From: Terriglobia bacterium
GTDB lineage: Bacteria; Acidobacteriota; Thermoanaerobaculia; Thermoanaerobaculales; Thermoanaerobaculaceae
NCBI GenBank assembly: GCA_020073245.1
Contig: JAIQFQ010000006.1
Location: 1 to 64,000, forward strand
Reading direction: 5' to 3'
Length of the DNA stretch: 64,000 nucleotides
Shown here: in pieces, positions 1 through 7,839 of the stretch
Layout: the number at the start of each line of letters is the position of its first letter
Numbering within the stretch: the first letter of the stretch is position 1
Translations under genes and position numbers: made by a program
Notes under the pieces: generated by a model
Database searches by the model: none
Told to the model about the DNA's origin: nothing
The model's input: only the letters and a program-made list of their open reading frames with translations

Positions 1-2
1 TT

Positions 3-1022
3 GACCCCTTCGCCAATTTGCTCTTTGAACTTGATGCTTTTCATAGCTCCAAAGAAGCGCGTCCACTTCATGTATTTAATGTATTCCCCAGAATTAACGT
101 TGACGAAATATCTTCTACCGCGCGCAAGGCAGGCGTTAGTGCAACGATAGAAAAAGTAGGTGAAGACGTCTACAAAATAGAGATAGTCAGTGCTCGAGAA
201 AGACAACATGCCTATGGTTATTTGGTCAACCATGGGAAATATTGGAATATTCTAGTAAAAACTATTGAGTCTCCAATTGTTGCAGGGAATATCGCGGAAC
301 GATGGCTGAAACGATTATACCCAGCAATATGTCGTTCTTACGTCAAATCAAAAGACATCTTGAGTATTATGGATAGTCTTTCCAAGGTAGAAAATTCGAA
401 GCTTGAGTTAATGAGCTTTATCCTTAGAGCACATGATAGCCCAGAAACAACCAAGAAATGGCCAAGAGGAAAGCCATATTCACGGGATGAAATAGAGCGA
501 ATAATTGGACGAGAGAAACAATTACTCGAAGGAATTAACTTTAGTTTTAAGATTGAACAAACCTATTTTAGCGTTAGAATTCAAGCTGATGGGCATTTCG
601 TTTTCTATGAAGGTGGTCAATATTGTTTTTCCAATTTTCAGAGACTGGTTCTATCAAGGTTTGATGAGTTAGCACTAGAAAATCACACGTTCTTCTCAAA
701 TCGAGAGAGGAAAGTGATTAACGACAAAATAAAAATTTCAAAAATTGTTCTTGACCCGATTAAGAAAATGGCTAAGAACGATTTTGAAACTTTGAGTTCT
801 CACCTTAGCTCGACTTATTCAACGATGGTTTTGCACAGCGGAAACCCTTGGTTGTTGCTTGATGTCATTGACCGTGGGGATGGTAGTGTCTTTGGCATTC
901 ATGGTTACTCTTCGGAAATCCAGATAGTCCCGTTTAATCGTGCTTCGCCTGAAAGCTTAATGAAATTAGTTCACAGCATTTATGAGCTGTTCCCATTGGC
1001 AGAAATTAGAGAAACATCATAG
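3..1022 (+). CDS. Hypothetical protein, probably 5'-truncated by the window edge
   Basis: The reading frame is open from the left edge of the window, so the true start may lie outside; the first usable start inside is TTG at 18. At least 334 residues are visible. I recognise no domain, signal peptide or membrane segment. The protein is rich in Lys, Ile, Ser and Asn, and the DNA is clearly AT-rich, unlike everything after about 1.6 kb. Its TAG stop shares its last base with the GTG start of the next gene (TAGTG), so the two are probably translationally coupled and work together. Function unknown. Confidence 0.6.
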   Translation, partial: DPFANLLFELDAFHSSKEARPLHVFNVFPRINVDEISSTARKAGVSATIEKVGEDVYKIEIVSARERQHAYGYLVNHGKYWNILVKTIESPIVAGNIAERWLKRLYPAICRSYVKSKDILSIMDSLSKVENSKLELMSFILRAHDSPETTKKWPRGKPYSRDEIERIIGREKQLLEGINFSFKIEQTYFSVRIQADGHFVFYEGGQYCFSNFQRLVLSRFDELALENHTFFSNRERKVINDKIKISKIVLDPIKKMAKNDFETLSSHLSSTYSTMVLHSGNPWLLLDVIDRGDGSVFGIHGYSSEIQIVPFNRASPESLMKLVHSIYELFPLAEIRETS

Positions 1023-1615
1023 TGACTATCTTGGAGTTAAAGTATCCTGACTTTACTATGGTAAAGAATGTCGTCGAAGCTGAAGTTCAAGCGTACATAC
1101 ATGCTGTTACAGTTTTGAGTTCGCTTAAAGAGAATCTTAAGGAAAATGGTTTAGAATGCCATGTTGAGATGAAAATTTACAAAAATGACGGAAGTTACAA
1201 GACTCCTGATCTTCTCATATGCTCAGACAATTACATCATTGTTGACCACAAATATACGCAGAGCAAAGATGTAGTTACTCTAAAGAGCAAAATAGAAGAA
1301 ATGAAAGAATACGATACTCAATTTGTTTTTAACCATGACTGTTCAGGCGGTTCTAAGGAATTCAATCCCGAGATAGTGATGTTGACTCCAGAAAGGGTCA
1401 CACATTTCTTCAAAGAGCTTTTGGTCTGCCCTGTTACATGGGGATACGAACTAAGCGACCATGAAATTGTAATTAAGCAAAGCATAGGTTTGCTAAAAGA
1501 CCAAAAGGTTTCTTCTTTGTTTAAGCCTGACCTTATTTTTCAAAAAGGCGAAGATGTAAACAAATACCGATTTATCGTGTCTCATGCTCCGTTGCCTTAT
1601 ACAGCTTGCCAACGC
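1022..1615 (+). CDS. PD-(D/E)XK nuclease-like protein, 3' end lost at a sequence junction
   Basis: GTG start at 1022, overlapping the previous stop. Near residues 62-77 there is a Pro-Asp pair followed by a hydrophobic beta-strand and Asp-His-Lys (P62-D63 ... D75-H-K77), with a Glu at 19 upstream. This is the layout of the PD-(D/E)XK nuclease fold; the assignment is by motif only. The natural-looking, AT-rich protein sequence ends around residue 185. Beyond that the same frame reads nonsense Arg/Pro-rich sequence through the neighbouring biotin carrier gene on the same strand, so the true C-terminus is missing. The end given here is the last codon before that gene. With its partner it could be a fragment of a restriction or defence module, which is speculation. 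Confidence 0.5.
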
Positions 1616-1620
1616 CATGA
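1560..1620. other. Abrupt base-composition junction
   Basis: DNA to the left is AT-rich coding sequence; within a few dozen bases it becomes GC-rich and stays so for the remaining 62 kb. The left gene loses its C-terminus here. The right gene (biotin carrier protein) has no visible ribosome binding site before its ATG, as if its native upstream region were missing. No direct repeats, integrase or tRNA are visible. A chimeric assembly join and an insertion boundary are both possible. Confidence 0.6.
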
Positions 1621-1937
1621 GCGACGCTCCCGATCTCAAGACGCTCATCGTCGACGGTGCGGCTTACCAAACCCGGTACACCCGCAAGTTCGCGTATCGG
1701 AAGCCGTACGTCGCTCCGGACGCCACAAAGCTCGCCGCCTACATCCCCGGTGTGATCGTCAGCGTACATGTGCGCCGCGGGCAGCGAGTCAAGCGTGGCG
1801 ACCCCCTTCTGGTCCTCGAGGCGATGAAGATGAAGAACGACCTCACGGCGGGCCACGATGCGGTGGTGAAGGTCGTCCACGTCGAGGAGGGGCAGATGGT
1901 TGCGAAGGGTCAGCTCCTCATCGAGTTCGCAGAGTGA
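1617..1937 (+). CDS. Biotin carboxyl carrier protein (biotinyl domain)
   Basis: A 106-residue protein whose C-terminal ~75 residues form a biotinyl/lipoyl domain with the biotinylation motif Glu-Ala-Met-Lys-Met; the biotin would sit on Lys71. The N-terminal ~35 residues are a short linker-like extension. It carries CO2 between a biotin carboxylase and a carboxyltransferase in an acyl-CoA carboxylase. No carboxylase subunits are adjacent; the only carboxyltransferase in the window is at 54.3 kb. The ATG at 1617 is chosen because an upstream in-frame ATG (1584) lies in the junction sequence. There is no clear Shine-Dalgarno, consistent with a disturbed 5' flank. Confidence 0.85.
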   Translation: MSDAPDLKTLIVDGAAYQTRYTRKFAYRKPYVAPDATKLAAYIPGVIVSVHVRRGQRVKRGDPLLVLEAMKMKNDLTAGHDAVVKVVHVEEGQMVAKGQLLIEFAE

Positions 1938-2201
1938 GCGCCGCCGGCGGCGGACCATCTATCCGGGCGGGGGGTCCCGCGGCTGCTCCACCACCCGGCC
2001 GGCCGCTCTTGACCCCCCGCGCCCCTCGTTCACCGCGGCAGAGCCGCGGCTCACGTGGCATTGCGCTCGCCGGTACGTATCCTCAACGTACCCTCCGGGT
2101 ACGCCTCCGGTGCGACCGGCTCGCACGCCTCGCGATCGGCCCAACGGCAGCGGCGCGGCTACCCGCCTCACCCCGACGACCTGCCTTTGTGTGAAAGAGT
2201 G

Positions 2202-2292
2202 GAAAAGGGGAAGACGGAAGAGGAAAGGCGGGCGACGGGATCCGTGCCGTGTCGTCCCTCTGCCTTCTACCCGCTACCTTCTTCCCCTTTTC
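2202..2292. repeat. Inverted repeat with purine-rich arm, in a 480-bp gene-free stretch
   Basis: The stretch 1938-2419 holds no convincing gene. Inside it, GAAAAGGGGAAGA at 2202-2214 is repeated perfectly in inverted orientation at 2280-2292, and the sequence between continues as an imperfect purine/pyrimidine hairpin. A related element with an AAAAGGG core lies at 41.6-41.7 kb. It resembles a non-autonomous palindromic intergenic element; no transposase is nearby. Confidence 0.55.
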
Positions 2293-2419
2293 GCCACGAG
2301 CTTGCGGTCTCTGAAGCCTCGAACCTTCGAAGGATCTTGGCTCCTCTGCCCCTCAGCCGCCTCCTCGGACCCTGGTCTCTCCGGTGCCTGGTGGGGCTAC
2401 CATGGGGAGGGAGCCGACG

Positions 2420-3910
2420 ATGCGGGTGAGCCTTTGTGCAGCGACGGTCGGGATGATCGCGGCGGGTGCCGTCGCGGCGGGTTCGCCGGTCGCCACCCTG
2501 TCGACCGCGGCCCATGTGTTGTTCGTGGAGCCCGACGGTGCGACCCCGGGCGGTGAGCTTCCCCTCTACCGCGAGGTGACGGAACCAAGGCGCCTGGCTG
2601 GGCTCTCGAGATGGCTCGACAACGAAGCCGGGCGGTGGGCGCTCGACCTCTATGGTCGGGCGCGCGCCATTGCGTCCGCCCACGGCGCCAGCGTGCAGCC
2701 ACCCGAGTACATCATCGCGCTCGTGCCCGACAGGAACAACGCCGCAGTCGGTCTCCGACTTCGGACGCCTGCGGGGATCGAGAACCACCCGCGGGTCGCC
2801 TTCATCCAGCTGGGTCCCGAGGAGTGGCGCTTCTCCATCGCGCTGCTGCACGAGACCGGCCACGTGGTGCTAGCCATGCTTGCCGGCGGCACACAGATCC
2901 CTAAACGTGAGATCGCCGCGATTCCCCACGCCGTTGCGGCTGTAACCGACCGCGGCACCGCCTTCGACGAGGGGTTCGCAATCAGCCTCGAGACCCTCCT
3001 CGCGCACCTGTCGGGCTCTCCGGACGTGCGTCGCCGGTACCGGCATGAGCAGTTTCTCTTCGGTCCTGCGGCCAAGATGCACGCCGAGTACTACGGTCCC
3101 TCTGCGGAGCTGCTGACGTTCGCCCAGACCGTCGCCCGGTACGCCGAGGTGCGCGACAACGCGTTCGCCTTCGCGCCAGCGTTCACCGGCCCGGACTACC
3201 TGCGTGCGCAGATGGAAAAGGCGCGCGACTTCGCGAACCTGCGGGATGCCGATCAGCTGCTGGCCTCGGAGGGCTTCCACGCGAGCTTCTTCTTCTCGCT
3301 TCTGATGCGCGGCGAAAGGCTACCCGGGGACGATAGTATTCGGGCTCGGGAGGACGCCGTGATGACCGGACTCGCTGAGGCATTCGGTCGCACGGCGCCG
3401 TCACCGGAGTCCCCATTCTTGCTTCAGTTTCTCGAAGCGTACGGCTGGCTCCACCCGGCCGAGTGGGCCGAGATACTGGATGTGTTCCTCGATCTTTCCC
3501 GTGGTGTGTTCGTCGACGGCGACGCTGCGGCGATGTGGCGCGCCCACTACCTTGCGGCGCTCAGCCTCGACATCGCTCATCTCGGGCGCGAGCGGATCGA
3601 CGGCGCGCGCGAACACTGGCGTGGTGCGATCATGGCCAACCCGAAGGTGCTCTATTCGCGGCTCGGGCCGCAGCTCCGGTGCGAGGTGTCCGAACGGACC
3701 GTGAGACTCGTTGGAATGGAGAGCGAGAGACCCTTGTCGTTCGATGTGAACACCGCGGAGGAGGGCGTGATGCGCCTGGTTCCCGCGATCACCGAGGCGG
3801 AGGTCGCGTCATGGCTGGCGCAGCGCGTCAAGGCGCCGTTTGCAAGCGTGGACGACTTTCGAAAGCGTTCGGGCCTTTCGGAGAAGGCACTGGCTGCCCT
3901 CAAGTTCTGA
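2420..3910 (+). CDS. Secreted HExxH protein, putative zinc metallopeptidase
   Basis: A 496-residue protein. The N-terminus is a typical signal peptide of about 20 residues. A His-Glu-Thr-Gly-His motif at 144-148 matches the zinc-binding HExxH helix. A following Asp-Glu-Gly-Phe-Ala segment (Glu184) resembles the third-ligand segment of gluzincins. The last ~40 residues (Ser-Val-Asp-Asp-Phe ... Gly-Leu-Ser) look like a helix-hairpin-helix unit of the ComEA type, which is odd on an exported peptidase. ATG 2420 is preferred over upstream ATG 2402 because a GGGAGGGAG ribosome site lies just before it. No operon partner is evident. Substrate unknown; the peptidase call rests on motifs only. Confidence 0.6.
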   Translation: MRVSLCAATVGMIAAGAVAAGSPVATLSTAAHVLFVEPDGATPGGELPLYREVTEPRRLAGLSRWLDNEAGRWALDLYGRARAIASAHGASVQPPEYIIALVPDRNNAAVGLRLRTPAGIENHPRVAFIQLGPEEWRFSIALLHETGHVVLAMLAGGTQIPKREIAAIPHAVAAVTDRGTAFDEGFAISLETLLAHLSGSPDVRRRYRHEQFLFGPAAKMHAEYYGPSAELLTFAQTVARYAEVRDNAFAFAPAFTGPDYLRAQMEKARDFANLRDADQLLASEGFHASFFFSLLMRGERLPGDDSIRAREDAVMTGLAEAFGRTAPSPESPFLLQFLEAYGWLHPAEWAEILDVFLDLSRGVFVDGDAAAMWRAHYLAALSLDIAHLGRERIDGAREHWRGAIMANPKVLYSRLGPQLRCEVSERTVRLVGMESERPLSFDVNTAEEGVMRLVPAITEAEVASWLAQRVKAPFASVDDFRKRSGLSEKALAALKF

Positions 3911-3922
3911 TCGAGGTACCGC

Positions 3923-4621
3923 TCAGGTAGCCAGCTTGGCGAGCGCGGCTACGAGGCGCTTCAGGTCTTCCCCCTCGAACGAGGAGAAACGCACACCAAG
4001 GCCGGTGACCCTTTCGCGCTTCTCCTGCGTCTGGCGAACGACCACGGCAAATCCCCGGACGGGAGACCTCTCTCCCGGGATCGCGAGCTCGAACGCCATT
4101 TGCGTCCCGACCGGGTAGGGATGGTCGGTCTTGATCAGCAGGCCATGCGCGGAGACGTTCTCGGTCTGGCAAATCGTCTGACTGGTCCCCCAGGAGAGCT
4201 GGACCTTGAGACGGGAGATCGCCCTCATTGGGAAGCGGGGCGGCACCTCGAGGAGGCGGAAGAGCACCTGGGGGAGTTCATCGGGGAAATCCTCGAGGGC
4301 GAGCGTGCGATTCGCCCCTTTGCCGACAAACGTGTCGGCCTCCGGGAGCATCCCCCGTAGCGCCAGGATCACGAGCCCCGCCTGCCGGCAGGGTGAGTCC
4401 TTCTTCCGGACGGCGTCCAGGAACGTCTGCATCTGCATGTCGGGCAAGGGATATCCGGTGACGATGGCATCGAACGGAAGAAACGACGTGGATTCGAGGG
4501 CGGTGGTGCCGGTCTCGGCGTAGTCCGCGAAGAACTTGACCGCGCTCAAGACTTTGGAAACCTTCTCGAACGTCTGCTGATCGACCCCGACAACCAGCGT
4601 GCTCCGTTGCACCCCCTGCAT
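3923..4621 (-). CDS. PilZ-domain protein with a degenerate receiver-like N-terminus
   Basis: A 232-residue protein. Residues ~1-120 have the strand/helix pattern of a response-regulator receiver, but the phospho-acceptor aspartate position (around residue 56, in Val-Thr-Gly-Tyr-Pro-Leu-Pro) is Gly. Residues ~125-230 form a PilZ domain, the cyclic-di-GMP binding fold, with arginines at 129-137 and Asn155-x-Ser157-x-x-Gly160 matching the NxSxxG motif. It is therefore likely a c-di-GMP effector not controlled by phosphorylation. A GGGGAGGG ribosome site precedes the ATG. It converges with the secreted peptidase gene, 12 bp away. Confidence 0.75.
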   Translation of the reverse strand: MQGVQRSTLVVGVDQQTFEKVSKVLSAVKFFADYAETGTTALESTSFLPFDAIVTGYPLPDMQMQTFLDAVRKKDSPCRQAGLVILALRGMLPEADTFVGKGANRTLALEDFPDELPQVLFRLLEVPPRFPMRAISRLKVQLSWGTSQTICQTENVSAHGLLIKTDHPYPVGTQMAFELAIPGERSPVRGFAVVVRQTQEKRERVTGLGVRFSSFEGEDLKRLVAALAKLAT

Positions 4622-5051
4622 GGCCTTAACCCTCCCCGAGTCTCAGCCCTCGACCTCGATCGTCTGCGCGCCCGTCTTGCGCCGCCTGACACGGCCGGGG
4701 GGCATCGATCGACGTGCATGAAAAGGCGTTGTTGGCCAGTGCGTTGTCCATGAACACCATACACCCCTGGACGCAACCCGGGGCGCCCAGCCGGAGATGG
4801 CGCGCGAACCATTCGCTTCCGCGGTTGGTGGCGGTGATCACACCCTGCGGGCCGGGCACAGCCACGTCGAGCTGCTCCACCCTGGACCCCTCCGAACGCC
4901 GAACGTGTGGGCGCCCCTTCCCGTCAAGCTTACTGCCATCGTTCGCCGGCTCCAAGGGGTCGACGCCCAACGGTAAGGGTCCAGCCGGAAGGTGTCCGCG
5001 CGCTGTGTGCGCCACGGCGAGCGCGACGCCGAACGGGACTACAATCACGCC
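4622..5051. other. Gene-poor intergenic stretch
   Basis: About 430 bp lie between the divergent PilZ gene and the STAS gene. Short open frames exist on both strands but lack ribosome sites and have shadow-like compositions. I see no RNA gene or strong hairpin; promoters for both flanking genes presumably lie here. Confidence 0.4.
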
Positions 5052-5387
5052 ATGAAAGCGGACGTCCGCCACGTTGGTGATGTGATCATCGTTGACCTCA
5101 GAGGAAATCTCGTTGCTGAGGATGGCGACGAGGTGCTCCGCGAGGTGGTCAGCGAGCTCATTGCAGAGGGGTGGAGGAAGGTCCTCCTGAACCTCGCGCG
5201 CGTGAAACGAATGGACAGCGGCGGTGTGGGAGAACTGGTGGCCAGCTGGAAGCTGGCCCACGAGTTCGGCGCCACCGTCAAGCTGCTCCGCCCGGGGGAC
5301 CGGGTCAAGTACACGCTGCACCTCAGCCAGATCCTGCCGCTCGTCGAGGTCTTCGAGGATGAGCAAGCGGCCGTGCAGAGTTTCTAG
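5052..5387 (+). CDS. STAS-domain anti-sigma factor antagonist-like protein
   Basis: A 111-residue single-domain protein that matches the STAS fold of SpoIIAA/RsbV proteins along its length. Ser56, in the Met-Asp-Ser-Gly-Gly-Val-Gly motif, is at the position phosphorylated by the cognate anti-sigma kinase. Such proteins sequester or release a kinase/anti-sigma partner depending on Ser phosphorylation. No kinase or phosphatase is adjacent, so the partner is elsewhere. The ATG at 5052 is chosen because the family's N-terminal strand begins right after it. The ribosome site is weak. Confidence 0.85.
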   Translation: MKADVRHVGDVIIVDLRGNLVAEDGDEVLREVVSELIAEGWRKVLLNLARVKRMDSGGVGELVASWKLAHEFGATVKLLRPGDRVKYTLHLSQILPLVEVFEDEQAAVQSF

Positions 5388-5416
5388 CCGTCCGTGAGAC
5401 GGTGATCCGAGTGCGG

Positions 5417-7117
5417 TCACACCTCGAGCCGTTCCAGGTTCCGCGAGCCGAGCACGAGCGGCAGCAGCGTCGTCGGAATCGTGATCGCGAGGTTGAACGC
5501 CACCGCAAGCACGACGGCCCACGGGAAAGCCCTCGCCCCAGCGACGTGGGTGCCGAACCGGTGCCAGTGCAACACGAAGCTCTCGGCTCCTGCCACCAGC
5601 ACCACGTAGACGGCGCTCAGAATGAAGGTGAGCGTGCCGCCGAGTCCGGAGACGATACGTGACGGGCTCTCTTCAACGAAGTTGGGGAAAAGACTGCCCA
5701 GGCCGACCGCGAGACCGGAGAGCGCGAGGCTCGCGGTCAGGACCGTGAAGAGCGAGTAGGCAAGGGGCACAAGGGCGAGACGCAGCCGGTAGGCGGAGAG
5801 GCCGGCCAAGCCCAGTGTGATCAAAGCGCTGAAAGCGACGCTGAGCCAGAACTTCTGGGCCACCAGCAGGCGCCTCGAGAGCGGCGCTTGCCCCAGAATC
5901 CAAAAGCGACGGCCTTCCAGGCTTACGAGCGGGAACACGAAGCGCGTGGTCAACGTCGCGAGCACCAGCAAGCTTGCGACGGAATTGAGCAGCGTGATCC
6001 AGCTTTGCCACAGCGCAGTCGCAAATCCCCGTGGGCCTGACCGCATCCCGGCAACGTACAGCAGCAGCGTGCCGAAGAAGATCAGGAACTGCGACCACTG
6101 CGCGGGCTCGCGGAGGAAGAGCCGGATGTCCTTGACCGTCAGCCAGCGCGCAGGGCCGCGTAGCGGCAGCAGCAGCAAGGAGAGCGGGTCGCCCCGCGGG
6201 CGGGCGGTGCGGCGGACCGAGCGATCGGCCCCGGCAAGGCCGGACCAACCGGGATGAAACAGCCGCTGAGCCGCCTCCCCGACGACCCAGGCCAGGAACA
6301 TCGCGTTCGCGAGCAGGAGGAGAAACCCGTACGTCGCTTCGCCGAGCGCGCCGTGCGACCCCGCCACAACGCCGTTGGCAAGCCAGAAGCTAGGCAGCAA
6401 GGGGCTGTCGGCCTGCGCCGTGAGCCGGAGGGTGGCCGACAGGTCCGCCACCTCTCTGAACTTCGGGTCGCGGACCTGGGCGCGGAAGAACGCGAACGCC
6501 GCGACGAGCAGCACGATCGTGCCTGTCGCGAGCGCCGCGCGCGGCAATCGGGGAACCACGCGCACGAGGACCATCGCGACGAGAGTGCCGAGCGCGGCGG
6601 GGATGACCACAAACGGCACGAAGAGTGCCATCGCGACGGGGTAGAAGCTCCACGGTGCGTGGCGCACGAGACCGTACGCCAGCACGGCGGGGGAGCCGAG
6701 GTAGGCCGAGGACCAGGAACTGAACGCCGCGATCCCGGCGAGGCGCGAAAGCACGACCGTGCGAAAGGTCGTCGGGGTCGTCAGCAGCATGGCGACCTGC
6801 CTGGACCTGTAGAGCGTCGCGTGGGCCACAAGCGCGTTCGAGAGGACGAGCAGGATGAAAAGGACGAGCGCGAACACCGAGAGCACCCGCGGGATCAAGA
6901 GCTCGACGAGGCTGAGATCCGTATTGCCGAGAAGGCCGACCCCCAGTCGATCGAGCGCCGTGAAGCCTGCCTTCGAGAGCGCAAACCCGGCAATCCACAG
7001 CAGGGCGATCGACATCGAGACGAACGCCAGCTTGAGCTTCGACTCTCGGCGCGCGGCGGCGACAGCGTGAACGGCGGCGCGGACGTCCGCCCCTGCGATT
7101 GCGGCGAGTGCGCTCAC
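5417..7117 (-). CDS. ABC transporter permease (ABC-2/exporter type)
   Basis: A 566-residue polytopic membrane protein with a charged cytoplasmic start and roughly ten or more hydrophobic segments from residue ~30 to the C-terminus, as in large ABC export permeases. GTG at 7117 is preferred because it overlaps the TGA of the ATPase gene by four bases (GTGA) and follows a G-rich ribosome site; a longer in-frame extension would run through the ATPase gene as nonsense. It pairs with the ATPase encoded directly upstream. The substrate cannot be read from the sequence. Confidence 0.8.
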   Translation of the reverse strand: MSALAAIAGADVRAAVHAVAAARRESKLKLAFVSMSIALLWIAGFALSKAGFTALDRLGVGLLGNTDLSLVELLIPRVLSVFALVLFILLVLSNALVAHATLYRSRQVAMLLTTPTTFRTVVLSRLAGIAAFSSWSSAYLGSPAVLAYGLVRHAPWSFYPVAMALFVPFVVIPAALGTLVAMVLVRVVPRLPRAALATGTIVLLVAAFAFFRAQVRDPKFREVADLSATLRLTAQADSPLLPSFWLANGVVAGSHGALGEATYGFLLLLANAMFLAWVVGEAAQRLFHPGWSGLAGADRSVRRTARPRGDPLSLLLLPLRGPARWLTVKDIRLFLREPAQWSQFLIFFGTLLLYVAGMRSGPRGFATALWQSWITLLNSVASLLVLATLTTRFVFPLVSLEGRRFWILGQAPLSRRLLVAQKFWLSVAFSALITLGLAGLSAYRLRLALVPLAYSLFTVLTASLALSGLAVGLGSLFPNFVEESPSRIVSGLGGTLTFILSAVYVVLVAGAESFVLHWHRFGTHVAGARAFPWAVVLAVAFNLAITIPTTLLPLVLGSRNLERLEV

Positions 7118-7839
7118 GCCCCCTCGCGGGTGAGCTCGAGAAAGACATCCTCGAGCGTTCCGGGCTGGGAGGCCAGGGCCTTGATCTCCCCGACGGAGCC
7201 GAGGGCGAGCAGCCGGCCGTTGTGGATGATGCCGATCCGGTCGGCGACCTCCTCGGCGATCGAAAGGGTGTGGGTGGACATGAATACGGTCACGCCCTCG
7301 CGGGTGCGGTCGCGCAGGTAGGTCTTGACGTTTCGAATGCTCCTGGGATCGAGCCCCACCCACGGCTCGTCGACCACCACGACGCGGGGCCGGTGGAGGA
7401 ATGTCGCCGCGAACGCGATCTTCTGGCGCGTGCCGTGGCTGAGGTCCGCGATGAGCTGATCCGCCACGGCGCCGACCTCGAAGGCACCGAGGAGTTCCGC
7501 GATTCGGCCGGAGACGTCCGCTCCCTCCATCTCGTAGAGCCCGGCGACGAACCGCATGAACTCTCGGGCCGTCAGCTTCTCGTAGAGGAACGGCTGGTCG
7601 GGGATGTAGCCGAGGAGGCGCTTCGCTTCGACCGGCCTCGTGACGATGTCGAACCCGCCGATGAGGGCGCGGCCGCCGGTGGGCCGCAGCAACCCCGTGA
7701 GGAGCTTGATCGTCGTCGTCTTGCCGGCGCCGTTGGGTCCCAGGAAGCAGAAGAACTCCCCCTGTCCGACGGTCAGCGTGAGGTTGTCCACGGCGGTCGT
7801 GGCGCCGAACGCCTTTCGGAGGCTTTCGGTACGAATCAT
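7114..7839 (-). CDS. ABC transporter ATP-binding protein
   Basis: A 241-residue ATPase with Walker A Gly-Pro-Asn-Gly-Ala-Gly-Lys-Thr-Thr near residue 35, signature Leu-Ser-His-Gly-Thr-Arg-Gln-Lys (a His in place of the usual second residue of LSGGQ), Walker B Val-Val-Val-Val-Asp-Glu-Pro, and a switch His in Ser-Thr-His-Thr. It belongs to the CcmA/drug-exporter type that partners ABC-2 permeases. It is the middle gene of a three-gene overlapping operon: its ATG overlaps the transglutaminase stop (ATGA) and its stop overlaps the permease start (GTGA). Confidence 0.9.
   Translation of the reverse strand: MIRTESLRKAFGATTAVDNLTLTVGQGEFFCFLGPNGAGKTTTIKLLTGLLRPTGGRALIGGFDIVTRPVEAKRLLGYIPDQPFLYEKLTAREFMRFVAGLYEMEGADVSGRIAELLGAFEVGAVADQLIADLSHGTRQKIAFAATFLHRPRVVVVDEPWVGLDPRSIRNVKTYLRDRTREGVTVFMSTHTLSIAEEVADRIGIIHNGRLLALGSVGEIKALASQPGTLEDVFLELTREGA

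Noticed and set aside
1616-2194. Continuation of the nuclease-like frame to 2194
   Set aside because: Beyond the junction the frame encodes Arg/Pro-rich nonsense and overlaps the biotin carrier gene, which has clear family motifs in another frame.
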